Origin: Bacteroidota bacterium
GTDB lineage: Bacteria; Bacteroidota; Bacteroidia; Bacteroidales; JAAUTT01
DNA: 64,000 nt
Assembly (NCBI GenBank): GCA_021779665.1
Contig: JAJYAG010000015.1
Coordinates: forward strand, 1-64,000
Direction of reading: 5' to 3'
Shown: in pieces, positions 1 to 9,999 of the stretch
How the letters are laid out: every line of letters begins with the position of its first letter
How positions within the stretch are numbered: the stretch's first letter is position 1
Made by a program: the position numbers and the translations under genes
The notes under the pieces: generated by a model
What the model was told of the DNA's origin: nothing
Database searches by the model: none
The model's input: the letters and a program-made list of their open reading frames with translations, nothing else

Positions 1-1812
1 TACTATGGAAAGTCCAAGTCCATTTCCTCCGGCAGTCTTCTTTTCACTGTGATCGAGCTGCGAAAAACGTTCGAAAATATAATCGAATTTATCTTTGGGG
101 ATTCCCATGCCGGTATCGGAAACAAAAAAGGTAAGCTGCTTATCTTCACCAATCATGCAGCCAAATTCAATCTTTCCTTTTACAGTAAATTTAAAGGCAT
201 TGCTGATAAGATTAACAAAAACCTGGCGGAGCTTTCCTTTATCGGTTAATATATAAAGATTGGCCGGAGCATTTGATTTTATATCAAAACTGATGTGATT
301 CTTTTTATACCTCGACTGGTGTTCTATAAATAATAGTTTAAGATCGGTAAACAAACTTGCCAGATGACAATTTTCGCGGTTAAGAGATAACTGACCCGAT
401 TCAATTTTGGCAACATTCAGAATATCGTCAATAATGACCAGCAAATCCTCACACCGGCGATTAATTATCTGCATAAAATTCTCAACTTTGGCTTTGTTGT
501 CGAGGTTTTTATAAACCAGTTCGGTAAAGCCGATAATTGCATTCATGGGTGTCCTTATCTCGTGGCTCATATTCTGCAGGAAGGATGTTTTGAGCCGGTC
601 GCTTTCTTCAGCTTTTTCTTTTGCGACAAGCAATTCATTTTCCATCTTTTTCCGCTCGGTAACATCGATATCAATGCAAAAGAATTCGGGCTGTTTTCCA
701 GGTATTTTCAATACGGTACGACTTGAGAAAACCTCCACAGGTGTACCATCCTTCTTCATTAACTTAAGTTCCGAGGCTGGCATGGCAATACCAGTTTCGG
801 CCATTTGTACCAATGCTTCCTTTACTTCATCTTTCAGAGAAGGTGGAACAATCAGGTCGAGCAAATTTTTCCCGATAGCTTCTTCGGAAGTATATCCGAA
901 TAATTTCTCCGAAGCCTCGTTCCAGTATCGGGCAGTCCCATCAAGTGCATAGCCCTGAATGGATACATGCTGAACTTCCTGCATTAACCGCCTGAACCGT
1001 TCTTCGCTTTCCTTAAGCGCTTCGTCGGCTAATTTTTTCCCGGTAATGTCGCGCAACGAAATCAAAATGGCAACCCGGTTATCAAATGAAATTATTTTTC
1101 CGATGCTGTTAAGCCATAATTCATTACCCTTTCCGTTAATACACTTGTACTCGGACACAAAAGAATCGATCCCGTTCATTACCGTCCCAAAATCTTCAAT
1201 TACCCGCTGAACTGATTCGGGAGCAAGAAACTCATAAACCTTCCGGCCAATAATTTCATTTTCGGGCAATTCCAGAATTTGCTCTATGGCATGATTTATA
1301 AAGAAAATACTTCCTTCGAAATCGATAATAAGTATTCCCTCTAACGAATTATTTACCAAAGCTTTGTATTTCCCTTCGATCTCATGAAAACTGAGTTCAC
1401 TTTGGATCTGTCTGGTAACATCAGTTATAATGGTATAAATCAGTGGCTTTTCACTGATCTGAAATTTATAACTGTGTAAGTCAACGTACTTTACTTCTCC
1501 GTTCTTAAGTTTATGCTTAAAATAAAATCCGGGTGCGCCTTCTTTAACAAGAAGGGAATCAGCTGTCGGAGCTTCGTCTTCCAATGAATTTATCTGGTCG
1601 AGCCTCATACTGGTAAACTCATCAGCAGAATACCCATAGAAATTACAGGCTGCCTGGTTTGCCATCAAAATATTACCTGTTTCCGAATCGGAAATAAAAC
1701 TTATAGCAGGGTTATTTTTAAACAACATTTCAAAAATGGCAGGATCCTTAATTTCTTTATGAAAATCAGACCCGCCGGCACTCCCCGACATTTCCCTTTC
1801 ACCCTCATGCAT
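1..1812 (-). CDS. PAS-domain sensor histidine kinase (C-terminus cut by window edge)
   Basis: Minus-strand reading from ATG at 1812: several PAS-like segments, in-frame dimerisation motif NMSHEIRTPMNA (~570) and HATPase motif DKGKLRQVFVNLISNAFKFT...VSDTGMGIPKDKFDYIFERF near the left edge. Not in the ORF track because no stop lies within the window. Confidence 0.88.
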   Translation of the reverse strand, partial: MHEGEREMSGSAGGSDFHKEIKDPAIFEMLFKNNPAISFISDSETGNILMANQAACNFYGYSADEFTSMRLDQINSLEDEAPTADSLLVKEGAPGFYFKHKLKNGEVKYVDLHSYKFQISEKPLIYTIITDVTRQIQSELSFHEIEGKYKALVNNSLEGILIIDFEGSIFFINHAIEQILELPENEIIGRKVYEFLAPESVQRVIEDFGTVMNGIDSFVSEYKCINGKGNELWLNSIGKIISFDNRVAILISLRDITGKKLADEALKESEERFRRLMQEVQHVSIQGYALDGTARYWNEASEKLFGYTSEEAIGKNLLDLIVPPSLKDEVKEALVQMAETGIAMPASELKLMKKDGTPVEVFSSRTVLKIPGKQPEFFCIDIDVTERKKMENELLVAKEKAEESDRLKTSFLQNMSHEIRTPMNAIIGFTELVYKNLDNKAKVENFMQIINRRCEDLLVIIDDILNVAKIESGQLSLNRENCHLASLFTDLKLLFIEHQSRYKKNHISFDIKSNAPANLYILTDKGKLRQVFVNLISNAFKFTVKGKIEFGCMIGEDKQLTFFVSDTGMGIPKDKFDYIFERFSQLDHSEKKTAGGNGLGLSIV

Positions 1813-1915
1813 AAAGCCTTATCTAATTCAATTTTGTTATTTGCCTATTAAATATAATAAAATCTCTTTTAAAAGAGAAGTGAAAAGTACATGTTTTTCT
1901 AACGTTCAGAAATAT

Positions 1916-2929
1916 TCAGCGTATGGAATTCCGAATTATAAAAGCAGAATCCATCACAATGCGATTTTCGACATTTAAAGGAATTTCGTTATGAAGCATT
2001 GCCAGAATTGTTTCCATGGCTTTTAACCCCATCAGATAAGAAGGCTGACTCACGGTTGTTAACGACGGCTCTAGGAACGAAGAAAAAGGATCGTCGCTGA
2101 AACCCACAACCGAAACATCCTGCGGAATTTGTAAGCCATTATCCTTTAAAACTTTCATGGTAGCCATGGCCACCGTATCGTTGTTGCAAATAATGGCATC
2201 GGGTAACGGGCTAAATTCCAGCAAATGCTTTGCACCTTCCATGGAAGTTGAAATACCCAGGTTACTGTGGACTATCAATTCACGATTAAAATCAATTCCA
2301 TACCTTGCCAACGCCTCCTGGTAGCCTTCGTAACGCTGACGCCCAACAGAAAGCGGCTCCAGATTGGTGATCAGCGCAATTCTCCGGCATCCTGTTTTAA
2401 TCAGATATTCAGTTACAATAAATGCGGCCGTATAATTATTGGTCATGATTTTAGTAACCTGAAGATCGATACAGTCCCGATCCAGGTGTACGAGAGGAAT
2501 TTTAGCATCTATCAGTTCCTGGAAATGCTGGTAATCGGTCAAATCGTTGGCAGGACAAGCTATAATACCATCCACCCTCGAAAACATCAGATCATTTACG
2601 GCTCTCACTTCTGTTTGCTGCGATTCGCCGGTATAACAGGTTATTATTCTGAAGTCGTTTTCTCCGGCTACTTTATCAATCCCCCGCAGTATTGATGAGA
2701 AATAATTATTTTCAATCTCAGGAATGATAACGCCAATGGTTTGTGTTCGGTTTTTCAGCAACCCCATGGCTAATGGGTTGGGCTTGTAATTGAGTTTACC
2801 GGCAAGCTCAAGAACCTGCTTCCTGGTGTCGGGATGTATTTCACCAGTATCGCGCAATGCCCTCGAGACCGTGGAAATGGAGATGTTAAGAGCTTTAGCG
2901 ATATCCTTTAAAGAAGCTTGATTCTTCAT
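1916..2929 (-). CDS. LacI family transcriptional regulator
   Basis: N-terminal LacI HTH 'ASLKDIAKALNISISTVSRALRDTGEIHPDTRKQVLELAGKLNYKPNPLA' and periplasmic-binding-like domain. Confidence 0.93.
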   Translation of the reverse strand: MKNQASLKDIAKALNISISTVSRALRDTGEIHPDTRKQVLELAGKLNYKPNPLAMGLLKNRTQTIGVIIPEIENNYFSSILRGIDKVAGENDFRIITCYTGESQQTEVRAVNDLMFSRVDGIIACPANDLTDYQHFQELIDAKIPLVHLDRDCIDLQVTKIMTNNYTAAFIVTEYLIKTGCRRIALITNLEPLSVGRQRYEGYQEALARYGIDFNRELIVHSNLGISTSMEGAKHLLEFSPLPDAIICNNDTVAMATMKVLKDNGLQIPQDVSVVGFSDDPFSSFLEPSLTTVSQPSYLMGLKAMETILAMLHNEIPLNVENRIVMDSAFIIRNSIR

Positions 2930-2983
2930 CTTTCGAAAAAAACAAAATTTTTACGCAATATATATTTTTCTTCCTTGTAATTA

Positions 2984-2994
2984 GGTTAATAACC
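2984..2994. promoter_or_regulatory. short palindrome GGTTAATAACC, possible LacI-family half-operator
   Basis: GGTTA-a-TAACC dyad in the divergent intergenic region between the LacI gene and the UroD-like gene. Confidence 0.3.
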
Positions 2995-3057
2995 AAAATT
3001 CGTCCAAAACAAAAAGACCGACTAACCTAAAATATGTTTTTCAGCATATTTTCCATT

Positions 3058-3083
3058 TGCAAAGGTTTCCGGTAACCTTTGCA
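3058..3083. promoter_or_regulatory. perfect 10-bp inverted repeat, candidate LacI-family operator
   Basis: TGCAAAGGTT-tccggt-AACCTTTGCA, perfect arms, in the divergent intergenic region 2930-3171. Confidence 0.55.
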
Positions 3084-3171
3084 TAAAGTTTTTCGCGGGC
3101 CAGGTTAATCCAATGAATTTCGATTAAAATGTTCAATTAATTTTACAATCACCTTAACAAAAAACACCACT

Positions 3172-4212
3172 ATGGCTTTAAAGCAGAATATGAGTGATTG
3201 GGCTGCAGACCTGATAAACAGCAAGGAAAGAGCTGCCATTCCCATTATGACCCATCCAGGTATCGAAATGATTGGCAAACACGTTATAGATGCAGTTACT
3301 GATGGCACCACTCATTTCGAGGCAATAAAAGCTATAGCTTCACAATACCCAACCTCAGCAGCCACTATCATCATGGACCTCACCGTAGAATCTGAAGCTT
3401 TCGGATGCCGGATTAATTTTGGTGAACATGAGGTACCTTCAGTAATGGAGCGACTTGTTCACGATTTCGAAACAGTCAGCAACCTTAAAATTCCTGATAT
3501 GAATTCCGGCCGGATTCAGGAATATCTTAAAGCATCGCGGCTTGCTGCTGAAAACATTGCCGACCGGCCGGTTTTTGGCGGATGCATTGGCCCGTTCTCC
3601 CTGGCAGGAAGGTTATTTGATATGACCGAAATAATGACAGCTGCCATTATAGAACCTGAGACTATTACCCTTTTGCTTGAAAAGTGCACAAAACTTCTGC
3701 TTCAATATGTACTTGAAATGAAAAAAACAGGAGTTAACGGGATTATTATAGCCGAACCAGCTGCAGGACTCCTGGATGAGACTTTATGTGAAGAGTTTTC
3801 GTCGAAATATGTTAAACTAATTGTTGACGCAACCCAGGATGAGAATTTTATGGTAGTTTTACACAATTGCGGAAATACAGGTCATTTAACACAATCGATG
3901 GTAAATACCGGAGCCGCAGGTTTACATTTTGGAAACCGGATTGATATGCTTAAGGTACTTCAGGAAGTTCCTTCCAATATTCTCGTGATGGGAAATCTTG
4001 ATCCAGTTGGTGTTTTTAAAATGTCGGATGCCGGACAAATTAAAACAATAACGAGTAATTTATTGAAAGCGACCAGGGAATATTCTAATTTTGTTATATC
4101 TTCAGGCTGCGATACACCTCCGGGCGTATCACAGGCGAATGTGGATGCCTTTTTTGAAGCAGTAAATGATTTCAATTACAACAATATTACATCAAAACAA
4201 CTAACGTACTAA
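3172..4212 (+). CDS. uroporphyrinogen decarboxylase (URO-D)/MtaA-CmuA-like methyltransferase
   Basis: URO-D superfamily fold motifs: 'VLHNCGNTGHLTQSMVNTGAAGLHFG', 'VMGNLDPVGVF', 'FVISSGCDTPPGVSQANVDAF'; HxC...C pattern typical of the Zn-dependent methyltransferase branch. Confidence 0.85.
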   Translation: MALKQNMSDWAADLINSKERAAIPIMTHPGIEMIGKHVIDAVTDGTTHFEAIKAIASQYPTSAATIIMDLTVESEAFGCRINFGEHEVPSVMERLVHDFETVSNLKIPDMNSGRIQEYLKASRLAAENIADRPVFGGCIGPFSLAGRLFDMTEIMTAAIIEPETITLLLEKCTKLLLQYVLEMKKTGVNGIIIAEPAAGLLDETLCEEFSSKYVKLIVDATQDENFMVVLHNCGNTGHLTQSMVNTGAAGLHFGNRIDMLKVLQEVPSNILVMGNLDPVGVFKMSDAGQIKTITSNLLKATREYSNFVISSGCDTPPGVSQANVDAFFEAVNDFNYNNITSKQLTY

Positions 4213-4214
4213 TT

Positions 4215-4883
4215 ATGGAAAACATACTGGAAAAGATAGCTTACTGTACCGAGTTCGGAAAAATTAACAAAGTATCCCCATATCCTCCCGATATGAAAGG
4301 CCAGGACGGCGTGGACGAGTTAACCAAACTCGCACTTGAACAGGGTGTTTCACCCAACGACATCCTCACAAAGGGATTTGTTCTTGGGATGGAACGTGTT
4401 GGTAAAAAATTCTCCGAAAACAAGGTTTTTGTGCCCCAGATGCTGATTTCGGCAAAAGCTATGACTACAGGAATGGCCCACCTGAAACCATTCTTTACAT
4501 CGGGAGAAGTTAAACGAAAAGGGAAATTCATCATCGGCACCGTTGCCGGCGACCTTCACGACATAGGCAAAAACCTTGTTGCTATGATGGTTGAAGGAAG
4601 CGGCTGGGAAGTAATCGACCTTGGCGTAGACGTAAATTCTGATAAGTTCATTCAAAATATTAAGAACTCCAATGCCACGGCTGTTGCCTTATCTGCTCTG
4701 CTGACAACAACCATGGTAAATATGGAGAAAATTGTAAAAGAAATCCGTGGACAGGTTCCCGAAATCAAAATATGTGTGGGTGGCGCTCCTGTAAACCAGG
4801 AATTTTGTGCTAAAATCGGCGCCGACCACTATTCACCTGATCCTCAGGGGCTGGTCGAATATCTGAACAGACTGGTTGCCTAA
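4215..4883 (+). CDS. cobalamin (corrinoid)-binding methyltransferase-associated protein
   Basis: B12-binding-2 cap domain followed by 'GTVAGDLHDIGKNLVAMMVEGSGWEVIDLGVDV' (DxHxxG) and 'VGGAPVNQEFCAKIGADHY'. Confidence 0.92.
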   Translation: MENILEKIAYCTEFGKINKVSPYPPDMKGQDGVDELTKLALEQGVSPNDILTKGFVLGMERVGKKFSENKVFVPQMLISAKAMTTGMAHLKPFFTSGEVKRKGKFIIGTVAGDLHDIGKNLVAMMVEGSGWEVIDLGVDVNSDKFIQNIKNSNATAVALSALLTTTMVNMEKIVKEIRGQVPEIKICVGGAPVNQEFCAKIGADHYSPDPQGLVEYLNRLVA

Positions 4884-6121
4884 ATCTTTTTAATCTTAAC
4901 AGCCGACAGCAACCAGGCCGACAGCAGTAATGTAACTGCCGAGATCTGGAAAATGACCGATAAGCTCACATTCTGATCTTTCAGTACACCCCCTATGTAA
5001 ATGGTGAGTCCGCCAATGATGGTGCTGAAAAAATTCAGAAAGCCATAACCGGTTGCCCGGTAGCGTTTATCAATAACCTGACAAAGCACGGGCATCAGGT
5101 TGGCATCGTGAAAACCTCGCGACAGGCCAAATACGACCATACCCAGAATAGCAACCCCAAATACAGCCGTGGACGACATGAGGAACAGAAAAGGAGCTCC
5201 CAGCATAAAGCCAATGATAGGCATATAAAGGCGTCCGCGGTTATTGGTTCTCGACCATCGGTCGGCGAGAATCCCCCCAACCACAACCCCAATAAAAGAT
5301 GCAACCTGTATATAACTTGTTGCCGAAATACCAGCTTCACCCAGATTGAGGTTAAAATGTTCCTTCAGATAAGTGGGTAGCCATCCGTATATCAGCCAGA
5401 ATGCCATTCCGATAACGCCATTGTAAATCAGCAGGATGTAAAAAGAAAATGTACCAAAAAGTTTTTTCAGGGAATCGATAAAATTTACCTGTTCCAATGC
5501 CTCTGCCGGGTTACCAGGACTTTCATCCGGTTCAGAATCTGCAATCTCTCCGGGTTTGGGATTTCGGATAAAAAGCATCAGCACAACGGCATAAACAATT
5601 CCGACCAGGCCAAATGTCTGGAAACCATATCGCCACCCCCATAATTCGGCAATGTAACCTCCTACTCCGCCTAAAGCCATTCCGGCATACAACCCGCTCA
5701 CGTGCAACCCTGTGGCCAGCGAACGGGTAGGTCCGCGGTGATAATCGGTAATCAACGCCAGTGCTGCAGGAATATAACAAGCTTCGCTGATTCCCATCAC
5801 TGCCCTGGCAGCCAGCATTTCGCCAAAAGAGGTAACATAACCGGTCCACAAGGTTACTCCCGACCAGACAAACAGACTGAATACGATTACTTTTTTACGG
5901 CTGTACTGATCGGCCACATAGCCTCCCAAAGGACTAACAATTCCGTATACCCACAGAAATACGGAGGTCAACAAACCAAACTGTGCATCGGTCATGGCGA
6001 TGCTGTCCTTGATAGGATCGCGCATAGAGGTAATAAGCAGCCTGTCGAGATAATTCAACATGGCTACTACCCAGAGCATGGCTACAAGCATCCAGGCATA
6101 TCGGGGAATACGCTTACTCAT
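4880..6121 (-). CDS. MFS transporter, probably sialic acid/sugar acid importer
   Basis: 12-TM-like protein with MFS motifs ('NYLDRLLITSMRDPIKDSIAMTDAQFGLLTSVFLWVYGIVSPLGGYVADQYSRKK'); position next to AGE epimerase and NanA-like lyase supports the substrate. Confidence 0.85.
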   Translation of the reverse strand: MSKRIPRYAWMLVAMLWVVAMLNYLDRLLITSMRDPIKDSIAMTDAQFGLLTSVFLWVYGIVSPLGGYVADQYSRKKVIVFSLFVWSGVTLWTGYVTSFGEMLAARAVMGISEACYIPAALALITDYHRGPTRSLATGLHVSGLYAGMALGGVGGYIAELWGWRYGFQTFGLVGIVYAVVLMLFIRNPKPGEIADSEPDESPGNPAEALEQVNFIDSLKKLFGTFSFYILLIYNGVIGMAFWLIYGWLPTYLKEHFNLNLGEAGISATSYIQVASFIGVVVGGILADRWSRTNNRGRLYMPIIGFMLGAPFLFLMSSTAVFGVAILGMVVFGLSRGFHDANLMPVLCQVIDKRYRATGYGFLNFFSTIIGGLTIYIGGVLKDQNVSLSVIFQISAVTLLLSAWLLSAVKIKKI

Positions 6122-7301
6122 TGTTCACCGGATTTATGTCTTTCAAAGTATTCCAGCACTGATAAAGTCCCCGTGGAACGTGAAAACAACCTTTCCATTT
6201 ACCACCTTTCAACTGTAACAGCACTTCTCCCCGGCGGTTGAGATAACCAAACCACTCGCCAAATTCCTTATCGGGAAAATGAGACCATGTATAATCGTGA
6301 ACTTTTTTGAACCATGCCAGGGAAGTCTGATTGCGGGTAAGTTTATATGCTTTTGCCAGGCTTATCAGGGTTTCCATGTGCACCCACCAGAGTTTCTGAT
6401 CCCACTCCAACTGCTGCACCGGATGACCTTTCACATCCATAAAGTAGAAAATGCCTTCATAATCCTTATCCCAGCCATATTCAACAGTACGGTTGCAGAT
6501 TTCAACAGCTTTTTCTATCAGTGCTTTATCATTCAGTCGAACGCCAAGATCCATGATAAACCACATGGCCTCAATGGCATGTCCCGGATTCAACAAACGC
6601 CCTTCGTACGAATTGGAGAAGCTGCCATCGGCAAGCACATTTTCATGAATTAATCCCGTGTCGTGATTGTAAAAGACCTCCATCACTTCGTGAATACATT
6701 CTTCAATGGTTTGCTGAACCAAACCTTTATCAATCAAATGCTCCGTTTCCAGTGAAAGGTTGCAGAGAATCATAGGCAGCGAAAATCCTTTAAGCGGACG
6801 GCTCTCAGGAACATTCTTTGAATATTTGCCTTTTGGGTTCTCCCACCTTTTCAGGATATTATTGAAGGTATCTGTTGCTATGCCGGCATACTCACTGTTG
6901 TCTGTTGCTTTGGCCAACTGACTGAAAGCCATTGTAGCAAAGCAATCCGAGAAAATATTGTATGGCTGAATAAGTGGTTTCCCTTCACGCGTAAGCGAAA
7001 AATAGAAGTTTCCTTCAGCATCGCGTCCGTATTTTTTCAGAAATTCCGCTCCATTTAAAGCTATGTCCCGCCATTCCTCCCTCTTATCAAAGTTATTGTA
7101 CAGGTACGAAAACATCCAAACCTGCCGGCCCTGAAGCCATACGAACTTGTCATTATCGTAGCAGTTTCCCTGCCTGTCCAAACAGGTAAAAAAACCGCCC
7201 ATTTCCCTGTCGATTGAATATTTTTCCCAAAAAGGAAGTACATCAACAAGCAATTCCATTTTATACTGAGAGGCAAGCAACTTAAAATCCGAAGTAGTCA
7301 T
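6114..7301 (-). CDS. AGE family epimerase (N-acylglucosamine 2-epimerase-like)
   Basis: Family-typical segments 'FVWLQGRQVWMFSYLYN', 'NPGHAIEAMWFIMDLG', 'KLWWVHMETLISLAKAY'; sialic-acid gene context. Confidence 0.9.
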   Translation of the reverse strand: MTTSDFKLLASQYKMELLVDVLPFWEKYSIDREMGGFFTCLDRQGNCYDNDKFVWLQGRQVWMFSYLYNNFDKREEWRDIALNGAEFLKKYGRDAEGNFYFSLTREGKPLIQPYNIFSDCFATMAFSQLAKATDNSEYAGIATDTFNNILKRWENPKGKYSKNVPESRPLKGFSLPMILCNLSLETEHLIDKGLVQQTIEECIHEVMEVFYNHDTGLIHENVLADGSFSNSYEGRLLNPGHAIEAMWFIMDLGVRLNDKALIEKAVEICNRTVEYGWDKDYEGIFYFMDVKGHPVQQLEWDQKLWWVHMETLISLAKAYKLTRNQTSLAWFKKVHDYTWSHFPDKEFGEWFGYLNRRGEVLLQLKGGKWKGCFHVPRGLYQCWNTLKDINPVNNE

Positions 7302-7313
7302 CTGGTTGAAAAT

Positions 7314-8228
7314 TTACTTTGAGAATAATTCTTCCATAGAAAGTCCTTTGACATCAGTGCAGAATTCCTTATATGCCTCTTCAGTCATATTAAAAACAGG
7401 CGAACGGAATTTGCCAAGATCGTAACCGATGTAACGCATGTATGCTTTACCAGTGGCTATGCCGCCGTACTTTCCAAGTAAGCGGATCATATCAATAGAG
7501 ATTTGCTGATATCTTCTAGCTTCCACAAATTGGCCATTTTCGTATGCATCAATAAGTTTGTGGTAAACCGGAGCTGCATAATTGAAAGTACTTCCTATGG
7601 ACCCCTTTGCCCCAAGCACAAGAGCCGAGAGCATGCATTCGTCCCTCCCCCAGAGAATATCGTACTTTCCGTTTTTATAATTCAAACAGCTCAGAAAATC
7701 CATAAAATCTTCATGCGTATACTTTATCCCTGCAAAATTAGGAATCATAACATCGACTTTTTCAAGGAAGTCGATCATAGGCAAATAGCACCCTGTGAGC
7801 ACCGGAATATGATAGAAATACACTGGCATTTCAGGCACAGCTTCGGAAACCCGGGCACAGAATTCGGCAAGGTGCCCGGTTGACGGTGGCTTAAAATAAT
7901 AAGGGGCCAGCAATGCTATTGCAGATATCCCCTGCTCTTTCGAAAAAACAGCATTTTCAATACATTCCTGGTACGAGGTACCTCCAACCAGATTAATTAC
8001 CGGAATGCTGGCATCGCTTTTAAAACATTTTGCCCATTCTGTAAGGTTTGTCATTTTCTCTTTTTGTGTCAGCGACACGCCTTCTCCCGTAGAGCCATTT
8101 ACAAAAGCTCCTGTTACATTGTTTCGCTTCAGTAAGCTATAATATTCCGGCACCATGCCGGGATTGAGCGACCCATCAGGATGCATCGGTGTAAAAGGAG
8201 CTGCAATCAACCCTTCTAATTTCTTCAT
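7314..8228 (-). CDS. nanA: N-acetylneuraminate lyase / dihydrodipicolinate synthase family
   Basis: DapA/NanA family: 'GLIAAPFTPMHPDGSLN', 'GAFVNGSTGEGVSLTQKEK', 'VYFYHIPVLTG', Schiff-base region 'NFAGIKYTHEDF'. Confidence 0.85.
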   Translation of the reverse strand: MKKLEGLIAAPFTPMHPDGSLNPGMVPEYYSLLKRNNVTGAFVNGSTGEGVSLTQKEKMTNLTEWAKCFKSDASIPVINLVGGTSYQECIENAVFSKEQGISAIALLAPYYFKPPSTGHLAEFCARVSEAVPEMPVYFYHIPVLTGCYLPMIDFLEKVDVMIPNFAGIKYTHEDFMDFLSCLNYKNGKYDILWGRDECMLSALVLGAKGSIGSTFNYAAPVYHKLIDAYENGQFVEARRYQQISIDMIRLLGKYGGIATGKAYMRYIGYDLGKFRSPVFNMTEEAYKEFCTDVKGLSMEELFSK

Positions 8229-8256
8229 TTTTAAAGTTTTTAATAATTCAATGGTG

Positions 8257-9867
8257 CTAAAATTTCACACCTTTTATAATTTCTTTTAATGGAATAATTT
8301 GGTAATAAAGGCACTTCACGCCTTCGTAAACAATGCCAACATTCGAATCGTCGATCATCGTCATGCAGGAATAGCCAAAGCCCTCATCAGCATTTAACTC
8401 AAGCTGATTTTCAACCGGCCAGGTAAGTCCTCCGTCCAGACTGGCTTTTATAGTCATATTGGAGCGACTAACCTTATTATTTGGATTGGAGAAAAGAAGT
8501 ACCTGCGTTGGTTTTCCGGCTATATTAACATTGGTACTGATAAGACTTGCCATACAGTTCGGCTCGGGCAATGCTCCGTTGGAACTGGGATGAACAGTCC
8601 ATGTTTGCCCCAGATCGGAAGTTACCGCAACAGCTCTTCCGTTGTTATCACCTTTTTCGGTGCGGTTGCGGTCGTCGCGCATATTCAGCATCAGTTTGCC
8701 ATCGTTGAGCTGCACAACCTGAGCTTCGGTGGTATTTGATTTTGCGCTGGTACCAATTTTCCAGGTTTTACCCCCATCGATACTGGAAATAACAGTGGAG
8801 TGCGGAACCTGATTCGCACCTTTAAACTGGGCTGGAAAAACCAGGGTTCCATCCTTCATGGTTATACCATTACCAGGACCCTGGAAAATCAAATACCATT
8901 CAGGCTTTTTTATCTGTTCGGTAATATTGATTGGTTCCGACCAGGTAATCCCGTCATCCTCACTTTTCACAAGCATAAACTGTCCTGTAACTTCTGGAGT
9001 TAAGCCCGGCCGGGAAGCATTCCAGGCCATTTTACCGCCATAACCATTTAACCACAAGGCAGCCACCCAAATTGTATTTGTATTTTTATCGACCAACACA
9101 CAAGGATCGCCAATACCATTCTCTGCCTGAGGTTTTCCGCCCCATTCACCCATGTCCATAATCACTTTCATAGGCGACCAGGTTCTACCGCCATCGGTGC
9201 TGCGACTCATGCCAACATCAATATGGCCCTGAATATCGCTGCTGTTGTTATAGCGGTTGTCGTAAACTGCAATGAGCGTTCCCTTGTTGGTAGTTGCCAA
9301 ACCCGGAATACGGTAAGTGTTGCAGTTATCCTCGCCGGCAGCACGCAACAAGTATGCGAACCTGATCACTCCTGCCGATGGGACAAAATCAATTTTTTCA
9401 CTGGTTTTATCCAAATAATTCAGAATAACCGATTTCACCAAAAGCGTTCCGGTGATATCAGCCTTGGCCGATGGAGTGATTGCAATGCTGAAGTTATTTA
9501 TTCCGGAAACTAACGATCGGTTTCCTTTCAAATCCGGTTTTAAGCTGATCTTATCCGACAGAGCCACCAGCTCCCTTCTGGATGAAGTTTGAAAACTTCC
9601 GACTGAAAACAGTTTAATTGAAGCTACATTGCTGAGAGAACTCACCGAGTCGAAAATCAGATTCACATTTACCAACACTTTGGTGGATGATGTATTGATT
9701 TCAATGTTAATAACGTCTGTTTCGGAGTTCCCGATCACAACCGGATGCTTCACAATATTTGCCTTTGCAGGAATGGCTTTAGGGTTAACTGAGTTGTCAT
9801 CGTTTGCCATGCAACTGTAATACATCACTAAAAAGGCAAGACCCAGTACAATTCGGTATGTTTTCAT
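8257..9867 (-). CDS. exo-alpha-sialidase (neuraminidase), lipoprotein-type signal peptide
   Basis: RIP motif 'YRIPGLATT' and five Asp-box-like repeats (STDGGRTWSP, SEDDGITWSE, SIDGGKTWKI, TSDLGQTWTV, SLDGGLTWPV); signal ending in 'MYYSCMAN'; N-terminal accessory domain. Confidence 0.94.
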   Translation of the reverse strand: MKTYRIVLGLAFLVMYYSCMANDDNSVNPKAIPAKANIVKHPVVIGNSETDVINIEINTSSTKVLVNVNLIFDSVSSLSNVASIKLFSVGSFQTSSRRELVALSDKISLKPDLKGNRSLVSGINNFSIAITPSAKADITGTLLVKSVILNYLDKTSEKIDFVPSAGVIRFAYLLRAAGEDNCNTYRIPGLATTNKGTLIAVYDNRYNNSSDIQGHIDVGMSRSTDGGRTWSPMKVIMDMGEWGGKPQAENGIGDPCVLVDKNTNTIWVAALWLNGYGGKMAWNASRPGLTPEVTGQFMLVKSEDDGITWSEPINITEQIKKPEWYLIFQGPGNGITMKDGTLVFPAQFKGANQVPHSTVISSIDGGKTWKIGTSAKSNTTEAQVVQLNDGKLMLNMRDDRNRTEKGDNNGRAVAVTSDLGQTWTVHPSSNGALPEPNCMASLISTNVNIAGKPTQVLLFSNPNNKVSRSNMTIKASLDGGLTWPVENQLELNADEGFGYSCMTMIDDSNVGIVYEGVKCLYYQIIPLKEIIKGVKF

Positions 9868-9999
9868 AATTTCTATTTAAAAAAAATTGAAACTCCAGTT
9901 TTACCTAACCTCATGTAATTAAGCTTAAAGAATATTAAAAGAAGTTATTAAAGATAAGATTTTGAGACATTCCCTGATCAATTATTTCTGTGAGACTAT

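Noticed and set aside
545-952. 135-aa plus-strand ORF
   Set aside because: Antisense to the PAS histidine kinase, whose in-frame NMSHEIRTP motif confirms the minus strand is coding.
5702-6241. 179-aa plus-strand ORF
   Set aside because: Antisense to the MFS transporter and the AGE epimerase 3' end; no signal peptide or recognisable family.
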